A stretch of 64,000 bases of DNA, taken from positions 496,001 through 560,000 of the forward strand of contig NZ_CP063196.1 of NCBI RefSeq assembly GCF_003574835.2, written 5' to 3'. Shown here piece by piece: positions 1-8,766 of this stretch. This stretch comes from Thermobifida halotolerans. GTDB lineage: Bacteria; Actinomycetota; Actinomycetes; Streptosporangiales; Streptosporangiaceae. The notes beneath the pieces were generated by a model. The model had not been told where the DNA came from, did no database searches, and was given only the letters and a program-made list of their open reading frames with translations. Numbering within the stretch: the stretch's first letter is position 1; each line of letters starts with the position of its first letter. Both the position numbers and the translations under genes were made by a program.

Positions 1-61
1 CACGGTGGTGATCAGCAGCCGCCGAAGACAGTAGGACGTTCGACGACGACGGAGCGCAGGC

Positions 62-2113
62 GTGGCTTCCCCCGATATCCAAAGACCCAGGACCGACGGA
101 CACGGCGCCGGCGAGGCCGTCGTGCTGGTCGCCGCGGCCGCGGCCGCGGCGTGCCTGATCGCGCTGATTCTCGCCATGCTGCTGGGGGGCGCCGGCTACC
201 CCCAGATCAGCCCCGGACTGCCCGACCCCGGCGCGCTCACCCGCTGGGGGCTCCCGGTCGCCAGGGCCGCCATGGACGTCTCCGCCGCGCTGACCGTCGG
301 ACTTCTCGTCCTCGCGGTGTTCCTGCTGCCGCTGCACCAGGGCACGCCCGGCGAACAGGCGCGCTCCTACGTGCGCGCCGCCTCCTGGGCGGCGCTGGTG
401 TGGGCGGCGGCGGCCGGCGCCGCCCTCGTCTTCCAGCTCTCCGACATCCTGGGGCGTCCCGTCACGGAGGTCGTCGGCAACGAGATCACCAGCTACGCCA
501 GTTCGGTGCCCCAGGGCATCGGGCTGACCCTGACCGTCCTCGCCGCCCTCGGCGTCGCCCTGATCGGCCGCACCACGACCGGTGCGGCCGCAACGGTCGG
601 ACTCACCGCGCTGGCCCTGGTCGGACTGCTGCCACCCGCCCTCACCGGCCACGCCTCGTCCTCGGGCAGCCACGAGATGGCCATCGTCGGCCTGTCACTG
701 CACGTGCTGACCGTCTCGGTGTGGGTGGGCGGCCTGGCCGCGCTGACCTTCCACGCCCTGCGCGGCACCGGCGAGCACGTGCCCACGGCGGTGCGGCGCT
801 TCAGCACGATGGCGCTGTGGGTCTGGATCGGTGTGGCGCTGAGCGGAGCGGCCAGTGCCGCGAGCCGCCTCTACACCGTCGGAGAGCTGTTCACCACCGC
901 CTACGGGCAGTTGATGCTCGCCAAGACCGCCGCCTTCCTCGCCCTGGGCGTCCTGGGCTGGGCACACCGCGCCCACGCCGTCCCCCGGATCGCCGAGGAA
1001 CCCGGACGGCGGCTGTTCCTGCGCTTCGCCGGAGTCGAGATCGTCCTGATGGCGGCGGCCATGGGGCTGGCCGCCGCGCTCAGCCGCACCGCCCCGCCGC
1101 CCGACCTGACGGAGGCCACGGACGCCTTCCGCAACCTCGCCGGCTTCGCCATGCCGCCGCCCATGAGCCCGCAGACCCTGCTCACCCTGTGGCGGCCCGA
1201 CCTCTTCTTCATCCTGGTCATCGGCGTCCTGGCCGGTCTCTACACCGCCGGTGTGGTCCGGCTGCTGCGCCGCGGCGACACCTGGCCCCGGGGGCGGACC
1301 GTCGCCTGGCTGGCGGGCCTGCTCGCCCTCGCCGGAGCGCTGCTCAGCGGCGTCGGCACCTACTCGTACGTGCTGTTCAGCGTGCACATGGTGCAGCACA
1401 TGGTGTTGTCGATGCTGGTACCGATCCTGCTCGTGCTCGGCGCCCCGGTGACCCTGGCGCTGCGTGCCCTCAGGCCCGCCCACCGGCGCGGCGACAGGGG
1501 ACCGCGCGAGTGGCTCAACGCCTTCCTGCACAGCAGGTACTCGCGTCTGGTGACGCACCCGGGCTTCGCCACGCCCGTGTTCGTCTTCAGTGTCTACGTC
1601 CTCTACTTCACCCCGTTGTTCGGCACCCTCATGCAGGACCACCTGGGGCACATGTTCATGAACGTGCACTTCCTGCTCGCGGGGTTCCTGTTCTACTGGA
1701 TCATGATCGGCGTGGACCCCGCCCCCCGGAAGGTCCCCTTCCTGCTGCGGATCGTGCTGCTGCTGGTCGCGATGGGCTTCCACGCCTTCTTCGGCATCGT
1801 GATCATGATGCAGTCCGCCCCGCTGGGCATGGAGTACTACGGCCAGTTCGAGGTGCCGTGGCTGGACGACCTCGCCGAGGACCAGTACGCGGGCGGCGGG
1901 GTGGCCTGGGCCGTCGGCGAGATCCCCACCCTGCTGGTGCTGATCGCCCTGGTCGTGCAGTGGTCCCGCGACGAGGAGCGTGCCGAGCGCCGCCGCGAGC
2001 GCCACAGTCGGCGCGACGGCTCCGAGGACGCCGACCTGGACGCCTACAACGCCTACCTGGCCTCCCTGGAGCGCAGGGCCAAAAAACGGGAGGAGCGGGA
2101 GGAGCGGCTCTGA
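62..2113 (+). CDS. ctaG: CopD-CtaG fusion: copper transport / cytochrome c oxidase assembly protein
   Basis: A 683-residue polytopic membrane protein. The first half (about residues 20-340) has many hydrophobic helices of the CopD copper-uptake type. The second half (about 370-640) is a caa3_CtaG domain with a His/Met-rich helix, SVHMVQHMVL, near residue 440. CtaG proteins help insert copper into the oxidase, so the fusion probably moves copper across the membrane and delivers it to the aa3 oxidase encoded at 52-62 kb. The GTG start has a GGAG about 7 nt upstream. The tail after residue 640 is highly charged and cytoplasmic. The domain assignment is firm; which half carries copper is inferred. 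Confidence 0.88.
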   Translation: MASPDIQRPRTDGHGAGEAVVLVAAAAAAACLIALILAMLLGGAGYPQISPGLPDPGALTRWGLPVARAAMDVSAALTVGLLVLAVFLLPLHQGTPGEQARSYVRAASWAALVWAAAAGAALVFQLSDILGRPVTEVVGNEITSYASSVPQGIGLTLTVLAALGVALIGRTTTGAAATVGLTALALVGLLPPALTGHASSSGSHEMAIVGLSLHVLTVSVWVGGLAALTFHALRGTGEHVPTAVRRFSTMALWVWIGVALSGAASAASRLYTVGELFTTAYGQLMLAKTAAFLALGVLGWAHRAHAVPRIAEEPGRRLFLRFAGVEIVLMAAAMGLAAALSRTAPPPDLTEATDAFRNLAGFAMPPPMSPQTLLTLWRPDLFFILVIGVLAGLYTAGVVRLLRRGDTWPRGRTVAWLAGLLALAGALLSGVGTYSYVLFSVHMVQHMVLSMLVPILLVLGAPVTLALRALRPAHRRGDRGPREWLNAFLHSRYSRLVTHPGFATPVFVFSVYVLYFTPLFGTLMQDHLGHMFMNVHFLLAGFLFYWIMIGVDPAPRKVPFLLRIVLLLVAMGFHAFFGIVIMMQSAPLGMEYYGQFEVPWLDDLAEDQYAGGGVAWAVGEIPTLLVLIALVVQWSRDEERAERRRERHSRRDGSEDADLDAYNAYLASLERRAKKREEREERL

Positions 2114-2291
2114 GAGACCGTTGGGTATGCGTGTGGCTACGCGGGGCGCTCACCGGGGCTGAGGCCGCGGAACCCCGGCCGGGGCGTCCGGGAGGCCCCT
2201 CTTCCCACCGGCCTCCCCGCTGGCTTCGAATCCTTCCTGCTGTCGGCAGAACGGGCTGTGCCCGGGCGGCCGCGTGTGGTTGGTTCGGGGG

Positions 2292-3182
2292 ATGACCGAC
2301 TTCCGCTTCGGCGTCAACTTCCGCGACGCCGACCTGGACCACTGGACCGACTACTGCGCACAGACCGAGGCACTGGGCTTCGACGTCCTGTACGCCTACG
2401 ACCACCTGGGACAGCCCGACCCCTTCGCGATGCTCGCCGCCGCCGCGGCGGCGACCACGCGGCTGGGGCTGGGCACCTACGTGGTCAACAACGAGTTCCA
2501 CAACCCCGCGCTCCTGGCCCGGGCCGCCGCCACCGTGGACCGGCTCAGCGGCGGACGGCTGGAACTGGGCCTGGGCGCGGGGCACATGAAACGGGAGTTC
2601 GACGACGCCGCCGTCCCGTGGCGGCCCTACGCCGAACGGATCGAACGCCTGGAGCGCACCATCGTCGAACTCGACCGGCGGTTCGCCGCAGGCGAGCCGA
2701 CCCCGGCACGGTCGCCGCGCCCCACGCTGACGGTCGGGGGCCACGGGGAGCGCATCCTCGCGCTGGCGGCCCGGCACGCCGACGTCGTCGCCTTCAGCGG
2801 GCTGAAGCAGCACCCCGAGCGGGCACCGGGGGAGTTCACCGTCGCGGGGACCGACGAACTGCTGCGCCGGGTGGAGTTCGTCCGCCGCACGGCGGGAGAG
2901 CGCGCCGGGGAGCTGGAGTTCAGCGTGCTCGTCCAGGCGGTTCTCCTCACCGACGACCCCGAGCGGACCTTCGCCGAGACGGCCGGGCTGTTCACCGAGG
3001 CCGGACTGCCGGACCTGCGCGCGGTCCTGGACAGCCCGTTCGTCCTGCTCGGCAGTGCCGAGGAGATCGCCCGGGAGATCATCGCCCACCGCGACCGCTT
3101 CGGGTTCACCACCGTGGTCGCGCACGGAACCCACCGCGACGCGCTGGCCCGGGTCATCCCCGAGGTCCGCGCCCTGGCCTGA
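2292..3182 (+). CDS. LLM class F420-dependent oxidoreductase
   Basis: A 296-residue luciferase-like (TIM-barrel) flavin/F420 enzyme. It opens with FRFGVNF, has the family segment GGRLELGLGAG near residue 90, and TVGGHGERIL in the middle. Such proteins bind reduced F420 or FMN and move hydride to varied substrates; the substrate here cannot be told. I place the start at ATG 2292, just after a GGGG run, because the upstream in-frame codons do not look conserved. It converges with the small membrane gene downstream, only 5 bp away. A second family member lies at 13248-14285 and an F420 reductase at 11010-11708. Confidence 0.85.
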   Translation: MTDFRFGVNFRDADLDHWTDYCAQTEALGFDVLYAYDHLGQPDPFAMLAAAAAATTRLGLGTYVVNNEFHNPALLARAAATVDRLSGGRLELGLGAGHMKREFDDAAVPWRPYAERIERLERTIVELDRRFAAGEPTPARSPRPTLTVGGHGERILALAARHADVVAFSGLKQHPERAPGEFTVAGTDELLRRVEFVRRTAGERAGELEFSVLVQAVLLTDDPERTFAETAGLFTEAGLPDLRAVLDSPFVLLGSAEEIAREIIAHRDRFGFTTVVAHGTHRDALARVIPEVRALA

Positions 3183-3187
3183 GGGCG

Positions 3188-3598
3188 TCAGACGAGGGTG
3201 GAGGCGGTGACCGCGCCGAGGATGCCGACCAGCACGCAGATGCCCAGGGCTCCCAGGTAGACCGCGGGACCCGAAAGACGCGGCAGCGACTCGGGCCGGG
3301 CGGAGCGCCGTGTGGTCACCGCCGAGAAGAGCAGGGTGGAGCCGACGATCAGCAGGGCCACGCACAGCGACGCGGTGAAGGCCGAGGCGAATCCCGCCTC
3401 GGCCACGGTCGTCAGCAGGTTGGCGGCGGCCAGGGTCGGCAGCACGACGAGCAGCAGGGCGATGGCCACCCCCGACGCGACGCGCGGGCCGGTCCGGGAG
3501 GAGCGGCCGACGAGGGTGAGCAGCAGTCCCTGGAGCGCGATGTTGAGCACGGCGCCGCCGACGCCGAAGATTGCGATGGTGGTGAGCAGCGAGATCAC
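3188..3598 (-). CDS. hypothetical four-helix membrane protein
   Basis: A 136-residue protein made almost entirely of four hydrophobic segments (about residues 5-28, 43-68, 73-96 and 110-133) joined by short loops; the third loop is Arg-rich. I do not recognise a family. There is no catalytic motif, no signal peptide cleavage site and no soluble domain. It faces the oxidoreductase gene tail to tail. A transporter accessory or small integral membrane role is possible, but nothing in the sequence decides it. Confidence 0.6.
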   Translation of the reverse strand: MISLLTTIAIFGVGGAVLNIALQGLLLTLVGRSSRTGPRVASGVAIALLLVVLPTLAAANLLTTVAEAGFASAFTASLCVALLIVGSTLLFSAVTTRRSARPESLPRLSGPAVYLGALGICVLVGILGAVTASTLV

Positions 3599-3658
3599 CG
3601 GACGATTGTCCCACTGTTGCGCCGTGGTCGGTCTCCGGGGCCGCTGTGGCGTTTCACG

Positions 3659-4336
3659 TCATGCCGCGACGGCCCGGTACGACCCGTGTGTCCCACCGGG
3701 GCGGGGACTCTCCCCGCGGGTGAACTCGATCCGCTCCAGTCGGGCGGCCGCGGAGCGGTCCAGCAGCACGAGGGAGCGCGCCGCGGGCGTCGCCGAGCGG
3801 GGGTCGCGCACGACGGCGTCCCTCAGGGCCCGCCACCGGCGCAGGTGCCTGCGGAAGCTGTGCGCGCTGACCCGCCTGCCGCGGGCGAACTGCCCCCGGC
3901 GGGCCTCGTCGGGGGCCGCGTCGATCAGCAGCACGTGGAGTTCGGCACCCACCAGGCGGCAGTACAGCGCGAACAGCAGGCGCACGAGGCGCCGGGTGCC
4001 CGTCTCGTGGGCGATGACCGGGCCGCCGCAGCGCAGCGCCACCAGGACCCGCAGGTAGTGCAGCAGGTGGGTGATCCAGCGCCAGGAGGGGTAGGGCACG
4101 GCGGCCAGATACGGGGTGAGCCGGTTGCGGGCCTGCAGTGAGTCGACGACGCGCACCCCGTCGGCGGTGCGCACCGTCGTGCTCTCGGCTCCTGACAGCC
4201 CGTAGAGCCGACCCAGCAGGGTGCTCTTGCCCGCGCCGGGGAGTCCGCCCAGCAGGACCAGGCAGCGCCGCGGGTAGCGCAGGACACGTTCGTCGGGGCG
4301 GGCGGGGCCTTCGGGGTACGGCGGTGAGGCGATCAC
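3659..4336 (-). CDS. P-loop ATPase / nucleotide kinase-like protein
   Basis: A 225-residue protein with a perfect Walker A, GLPGAGKST, about 24 residues from the start. It is followed by a kinase-like fold including VIAHETGTRRLVRLLF and a possible acidic strand LLIDAAPDEA, resembling AAA_33/zeta-type kinases that phosphorylate small molecules or tRNA/sugars. No partner gene is adjacent. The GTG start at 4336 is chosen because the P-loop then sits at the usual distance from the N-terminus; no strong ribosome binding site supports it. The reading frame stays open further upstream without conserved-looking sequence. Confidence 0.7.
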   Translation of the reverse strand: MIASPPYPEGPARPDERVLRYPRRCLVLLGGLPGAGKSTLLGRLYGLSGAESTTVRTADGVRVVDSLQARNRLTPYLAAVPYPSWRWITHLLHYLRVLVALRCGGPVIAHETGTRRLVRLLFALYCRLVGAELHVLLIDAAPDEARRGQFARGRRVSAHSFRRHLRRWRALRDAVVRDPRSATPAARSLVLLDRSAAARLERIEFTRGESPRPGGTHGSYRAVAA

Positions 4337-4434
4337 AACAGGGGTATCACCGCCGGGGGTAAGGAGACGGTAAGGACGGGGTTGACTTTGTGCCACGGCG
4401 GCGGGGACGCCGCCGCTGCCGGTCGGGTGCCGGG

Positions 4435-5094
4435 CTACCTCCGGCGTGCCAGGGTCAGGCCGTCGCCGATGGGCAGCATCACCAGTTCCACCCGGTCGTC
4501 GGCGCGGGCGCGGGCGTTGAAGTCGCGGATGCCCTGGACCCCGGGGGAGGTCTGCGCCGGGTCCAGGACCCGGCCGTGCGAGAACACGTTGTCCACCAGC
4601 AGTACCCCTCCCGGACGCACGCGGGGCACCAGTTCCTCCCAGTAGTCGACGTAGGACTCCTTGTCGGCGTCGATGAAGGCCAGGTCGAACCGGGGTTCGG
4701 CGGGCAGCGCGCGCAGGGTGTCGATCGCGGGGCCCAGACGCAGCTCGATCCGGTCGGCGACCCCGGCCCGCTTCCAGTAGCGGCGGGCCACCGCCGTCCA
4801 CTCCTCGCTGATGTCGCAGGCCAGCAGGGTGCCGTCGGCGGGCAGGCCGCGGGCCGTGCAGATCGACGAGTAGCCGGTGAAGGTCCCCACCTCCACCGCG
4901 TGGCGGGCGCCGGTCAGACGGGCCAGCAGGGTCAGGAACAGTCCCTGCTCGGGACCGATCTGCATGCCGGTCCGCTCAGGGAAGAGCCGTTCGGTCTCGG
5001 CTGCCAGGTCGGCCAGGACCTCGTCGACGGGGGTGCTGTGCGCGACCACGTAGGCGTGCAGTTCCGGGCTGAGGTTCTCCGAGAAGCGTGTCAC
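4435..5094 (-). CDS. SAM-dependent O-methyltransferase (Methyltransf_3 family)
   Basis: A 219-residue class I methyltransferase of the catechol/caffeoyl-CoA O-methyltransferase type. The SAM motif I is VEVGTFTGYSS. The metal/SAM acidic segment is FIDADKESYVDYWE, followed by GGVLLVDNVFSHGRV, where the Asp-Asn pair binds the divalent metal. Length is typical. The substrate is unknown; actinobacterial members near core genes often act on small phenolics. The GTG start lies 6 nt after a -10-like TAGGCT, so the mRNA is probably leaderless. Confidence 0.88.
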   Translation of the reverse strand: MTRFSENLSPELHAYVVAHSTPVDEVLADLAAETERLFPERTGMQIGPEQGLFLTLLARLTGARHAVEVGTFTGYSSICTARGLPADGTLLACDISEEWTAVARRYWKRAGVADRIELRLGPAIDTLRALPAEPRFDLAFIDADKESYVDYWEELVPRVRPGGVLLVDNVFSHGRVLDPAQTSPGVQGIRDFNARARADDRVELVMLPIGDGLTLARRR

Positions 5095-5100
5095 GCGCCC

Positions 5101-5106
5101 AGCCTA
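5101..5106 (-). promoter_or_regulatory. -10 box of a leaderless promoter for the O-methyltransferase
   Basis: Minus-strand TAGGCT ends 6 nt before the GTG start of the methyltransferase. That spacing puts the transcription start at or next to the start codon. No good -35 is visible. Confidence 0.5.
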
Positions 5107-5218
5107 TCCAGGCGGCCTGGAATCCCCGGGGACCGAGGCCGCACGCTCCCGGGGCCGCCCTGGAAGCCCCCGGCGCCCGGTCGCGGGGTCGGCCCCGCTC
5201 ACCGGGCCGCCTCCGCCG

Positions 5219-5932
5219 TCACAGTTCGGGCACCAGGTCCTTCCAGGGGAACAGGTAGACCGACATCAGCACGATCGCGATCGTGAGCATGGGGGTGATG
5301 ACCTTGCGCTCCACCGGACCGTCGGTCTTGAAGCCGATCTTCTGCCCGAACCGGTACTTCCACACCGGCCACAGCAGGGGCACCCCCATCTCGGTGGCCA
5401 TGTCGCCGACGAAGTGCAGCAGGCAGCCGTAGGCCACGGCCAGGCCGAGCCAGGAGTAGTTCACCCCCGAGGTGTAGAGAGCCAGTGTGATGCCCGCCGT
5501 GGCCAGCGCGTTGATGAACTCCGCGGCCACGCGGTTCTTCTCCATGCCGTAGCCCAGGCCGTTCAGCGCGATGCCGACCAGCAGGAACACGAACACCTGG
5601 GCGGCCAGTTCCGACCACCACACCAGCAGTTGCGCGAGCCCGCCCATCAGCAGCGCGAACAGCAGGGAGTGGGTGCCGTTGCGGTGGCCGCCGAACGCCC
5701 AGTTGAAGAAGGCGCCCAGCGTCTCGGTGAAGACGCCGTAGGTCTTGGTGATGGTGGCGCTCCTGTGGTCCAGGTCGGGGACCAGCGCGGCGCCCGCGCA
5801 GACCAGTCCGCCCGCGATGATCTCGCCGGGCCCCAGGTCGAAGGTGACGCCCATGACGTCGACCTGGTTGAGCAACGGAACGACAGCCATCCAACCGACC
5901 ACGCCGCTGAGCGCGTGAGAGTGCCCCATCAT
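5219..5932 (-). CDS. membrane-bound metal-dependent hydrolase (YdjM/LexA-binding family)
   Basis: A 237-residue membrane protein beginning MMGHSHALSG. The family signature is the early His-rich GHSHALSG, then DLDHRSATITKTYG near residue 60, and HFVGDMATEMGVPLLWP later. These His/Asp clusters define the YdjM (DUF457) group of predicted zinc hydrolases with several membrane helices. The in vivo substrate of this family is not established. The start is set at the ATG pair just before GHSHA; sequence upstream in frame is Arg/Pro-rich and not family-like. Confidence 0.82.
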   Translation of the reverse strand: MMGHSHALSGVVGWMAVVPLLNQVDVMGVTFDLGPGEIIAGGLVCAGAALVPDLDHRSATITKTYGVFTETLGAFFNWAFGGHRNGTHSLLFALLMGGLAQLLVWWSELAAQVFVFLLVGIALNGLGYGMEKNRVAAEFINALATAGITLALYTSGVNYSWLGLAVAYGCLLHFVGDMATEMGVPLLWPVWKYRFGQKIGFKTDGPVERKVITPMLTIAIVLMSVYLFPWKDLVPEL

Positions 5933-6446
5933 GGGCGGAACCGTAGCGGTTGGCGGGGGTTTCTGGCGAGTCGTGGAGCGTGGGAGGTGCCGGAAGAAGG
6001 CGGGGCGGTGGTGTGAGATACGGCTCAATGGTAGACGGCGGGGCCGCGTCCGATGGCCGGACGCGGCCCCCCGTCCGGAGCGGCCGTTCGGGGCCGGGCC
6101 GCCGACCAGCGACAACGCCTTCCTGCGGACGTGCCGCCCGTTGTGGCGCCATCCACGGGCGAACGGGAGCCTCTCCGCGTTCCGCATATGCTTCTTCCAG
6201 CCGCCCGTTCCGGCCTGGCCGTCAGGCGCCGAGTCATCGGTCGCCTAGTGCCGGACCTGGCCGCCGTGGCCGATCCACGGCGGCCCTGGCCTCGGTGGCA
6301 CCCGACATGCTCGTGGGGATCATGTCGGGAACCACGGGGGCACGGGCGGCCTTCCGCGTTCCGCCGCGCCTTCCCCGCAACCGCACCGGCGCCCGTGTCC
6401 CGCCGCCCGGAGGGACGACGGGAGCGGGGGAGCGGAGGTCCTCCGC
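5933..6446. other. 514-bp divergent non-coding gap with three strong hairpins
   Basis: No convincing gene. Three perfect inverted repeats are visible: 6040-6052 with 6058-6070 (13 bp, 5-nt loop), 6259-6269 with 6275-6285 (11 bp, 5-nt loop) and 6301-6309 with 6321-6329 (9 bp, 11-nt loop). Reading frames crossing the gap are Arg/Pro-rich shadows without family features. Confidence 0.55.
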
Positions 6447-6502
6447 TTGACAGCGGGGACTTCTGTCCCCGATATTGGTCATACGCCCAAGGCGATCGAC
6501 CA
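6447..6502 (+). promoter_or_regulatory. promoter and double operator of the TetR-monooxygenase operon
   Basis: A perfect -35 TTGACA (6447-6452) lies 18 bp before GATATT (6471-6476). The spacer holds a perfect 7-bp inverted repeat, CGGGGAC at 6454-6460 and GTCCCCG at 6465-6471. Immediately after the -10 sits a 27-bp imperfect palindrome, 6476-6502, with half-sites TGGTCATACGCC and GGCGATCGACCA around CAA (9 of 12 positions symmetric). This is a typical layout for autorepression by the adjacent TetR protein. Confidence 0.65.
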
Positions 6503-6518
6503 GTAAATGGAGGTGGCG

Positions 6519-7115
6519 GTGCCCGCGGAGACCGCGAGCGAGCGGGGACGGCAGACCAGGCAGCGGCTGGTCGCCGCCGCGATCGAGCTGATCCCCGAGG
6601 TCGGCTGGGCAGCGGTGACCACCCGCCGCGTGGCCGAGCGCGCCGGGGTGCGCCCCGGACTGGTGCACTACCACTTCGACTCGGTGGCCTCCCTGCTCAC
6701 CACCGCGGCGGTCGAGTTCGCCCGGGAGGCGCTGGGAACGCCGCTGCGGGAGCTGCGGGCGGCCTCCGACCCCGCCGACGGCCTGGTCCGACTGCTCGCC
6801 GCCCTCGACGCCTACGACGGCCGCGACCCCGGATCGCTGCTGATGATCGAGGCGACCCTGGCGGCCACCCGCGACGCCGCGCTGCGCGCCGCCTTCGCCG
6901 AACTGCTGGACGACTTCCGCGCCGACGTGGCCGAGTGGCTGACCGGACACGCGGTCCCCGACGCCGCCGAGTGCGCCGCGCTGCTGTGCGCACTCCTCGA
7001 CGGGATCGTCCTGCACCGCGGACTGAGCCAGACCCCCGACGCCCGATCCCTCGCGGGACCGCTGGGCAGACTCCTGGCCGCTCCCGCGCCCACCGACGAG
7101 AGGAGCCCCCGGTGA
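6519..7115 (+). CDS. TetR family transcriptional regulator
   Basis: A 198-residue regulator. The N-terminal helix-turn-helix (about residues 8-55) reads RGRQTRQRLVAAAIELIPEV then AAVTTRRVAERAGVRPGLVHYHF, the classical TetR signature. The all-helical C-terminal domain (about 70-190) would bind a ligand. GTG at 6519 is preferred because GGAGG lies 5 nt upstream; an ATG at 6507 in the same frame overlaps that site. The stop overlaps the next gene's GTG (GTGA), so it is co-transcribed with the FAD monooxygenase it probably represses. It likely also represses itself through the palindromes at 6454-6502. Confidence 0.9.
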   Translation: MPAETASERGRQTRQRLVAAAIELIPEVGWAAVTTRRVAERAGVRPGLVHYHFDSVASLLTTAAVEFAREALGTPLRELRAASDPADGLVRLLAALDAYDGRDPGSLLMIEATLAATRDAALRAAFAELLDDFRADVAEWLTGHAVPDAAECAALLCALLDGIVLHRGLSQTPDARSLAGPLGRLLAAPAPTDERSPR

Positions 7116-8290
7116 GAGTCGTGGTCTGCGGAGCCGGAATCGCCGGCCTGTCGCTGGCCTGGTGGCTGGAGCGCGCCGGATGGGAGGTGCTCGTCGTGGA
7201 ACGCGCCCCCGAACAGCGCGGCGCGGGCTACCTCATCGACTTCTTCGGCCCCGGCTACGACGCCGTCGAACGGATGGGCCTGCTGCCCCGGGTGCGCGAA
7301 CGCGCCCAGCGGGTGGCCGGGGTGCGCTACCGCGACCCCACGGGCCGCGTCACCGGCACGATCCCCTACTCCTCGTTCCTGCGGCTGCAGCGGGGCCGGG
7401 TGGTCACCATGATGCGCGGCGAACTGGAGAACATCCTGTTCGAGGCGCTGGGACCGGGGGTGGAGTTCCGCTACTCCACCAGTGTCGACGCGGTGACCAC
7501 GACCGACGACCACGTGGCGGTCACCCTCACCACCGGCGAGGTGGAGCGCGCCGACCTGCTCGTGGGCGCCGACGGCGTCCACTCCCGGGTCCGCGGACTC
7601 GCCTTCGGCCCGGAGCGGCGCTTCCTGCGCCACCTCGGCTACCACACCGCCGCCTACCTGTTCACCGACCCGGCGATCGCCGCCCGCCTCGACGACCATC
7701 TGGAGATGCTGGAGGCGCCGGGCCTCCAGGCCGGGGTCTGCCGCCTCGACGGGGACCGGTGCGCCGCGGTGTTCGCCCACCGCGCCCCCGCGGACTCCCT
7801 GCCGCAGGACGCCCGCGCACGCCTGCGGGAGCGCTACGCGGATCTGGGCTGGCTGCTGCCCGAGGTCCTCGACCACTGCCCCGAACCGTCGCGGCTGTAC
7901 TACGACGAGGTCGCCCAGATCGAGACGGCCTCCTGGACACGGCCCCGCGTGGTGCTGCTGGGGGACGCCTGCCAGGCGGTCTCGCTGCTGGCCGGGCAGG
8001 GGGCGGCGATGGCGGTGGCGGGCGCCTGCGTGCTCGCCGAGGAGCTGCTGCGCGACGGCGACGCGGTGGCCGCGCCGTTGCGCTACGAGGCGCGGGTGCG
8101 GCCCGCGATCGTGCGCAAGCAGCGGGCGGGTCGGCGCACCGCCGACTGGTTCGTGCCCGCCACCCGGGCCCGGCTGCGGCTGCGCACGGCGGTCCTGCGG
8201 CTGGCCGCCGCACCCGGCCTGACCGGGCTGCTCAGCCCGGTGCTCACCACCCCCGCGGACCGGCTCAACAGCCTCCGGCCGCCCCGCTGA
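7112..8290 (+). CDS. FAD-dependent monooxygenase (PHBH/UbiH-like)
   Basis: A 392-residue flavoprotein. The FAD/NAD Rossmann motif is at the very N-terminus (VVVCGAGIAGLSLAWWLERAGW), the central DG motif is LLVGADGVHSRVRG near residue 160, and the FAD ribityl motif is VVLLGDACQAVSLLAGQG near residue 285. This order defines class A aromatic hydroxylase-like monooxygenases such as TetX/PHBH relatives. Overlap with the TetR gene suggests an inducible detoxification or antibiotic-modifying role. The substrate is unknown. GYLIDFFGPGYDAVERMGL after the Rossmann fold is typical of TetX-like subfamilies. Confidence 0.87.
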   Translation: MRVVVCGAGIAGLSLAWWLERAGWEVLVVERAPEQRGAGYLIDFFGPGYDAVERMGLLPRVRERAQRVAGVRYRDPTGRVTGTIPYSSFLRLQRGRVVTMMRGELENILFEALGPGVEFRYSTSVDAVTTTDDHVAVTLTTGEVERADLLVGADGVHSRVRGLAFGPERRFLRHLGYHTAAYLFTDPAIAARLDDHLEMLEAPGLQAGVCRLDGDRCAAVFAHRAPADSLPQDARARLRERYADLGWLLPEVLDHCPEPSRLYYDEVAQIETASWTRPRVVLLGDACQAVSLLAGQGAAMAVAGACVLAEELLRDGDAVAAPLRYEARVRPAIVRKQRAGRRTADWFVPATRARLRLRTAVLRLAAAPGLTGLLSPVLTTPADRLNSLRPPR

Positions 8291-8293
8291 GTG

Positions 8294-8671
8294 TCACCCG
8301 ACGTCGTCCGGAAGCCCCAGGGCGCGCCGCTCCCGCCGGGCGCGCACGTCGCGCATCAGCGCCGTCACGGTGGGACCGTCGGCCACGCCGTTCCCGGGCA
8401 GTCCCCGCTCGGTCTGGAACTCGCGGAGCACCGCCACCCGCTCGGCAGGCGCGGCGGCGGGAGCGAGACGCCCCAGTTCGACCAGCAGGGCGTGGACCTG
8501 CCCGGGATCGGCCTCGGGCAGCACCCGCTCGGCGTCGAACAGCGCGCCGAGCACTCCCGTCACGAAGAACAGCATGTCGCGCAGGCGCCGACCGGCCGGG
8601 CCGGACCACGGACTCGTCCGCCGGGGAGCCCGCACGACGCCGTGGCACCCCGGGTGGACCATCACCAGCAT
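8294..8671 (-). CDS. hypothetical protein
   Basis: A 125-residue protein of no family I recognise. It starts at ATG 8671 with GGAGG placed 5 nt upstream. It has one moderately hydrophobic stretch, RDMLFFVTGVLGALF, at about 31-45. The rest is charged and helical, with a run of Leu/Ala-rich segments and an Arg-rich C-terminus. It converges on the monooxygenase gene, ending 3 bp away. Codon use (GC third positions) looks like a genuine gene. Confidence 0.55.
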   Translation of the reverse strand: MLVMVHPGCHGVVRAPRRTSPWSGPAGRRLRDMLFFVTGVLGALFDAERVLPEADPGQVHALLVELGRLAPAAAPAERVAVLREFQTERGLPGNGVADGPTVTALMRDVRARRERRALGLPDDVG

Positions 8672-8766
8672 GGTTCCTCCCCCCCTCGGAACCAGCCCTT
8701 TCTTTCAAGTATGGGCGGTGGGGCAAACCGCGCGCCGGGCGGAAGGCGCGACGGAACCGGGAGGGG

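Noticed and set aside
6020-6040. A tRNA D-arm-like string (GGCTCAATGGTAGAC)
   Set aside because: No acceptor stem, anticodon arm or T-arm can be built around it; the following sequence is a 13-bp hairpin instead.
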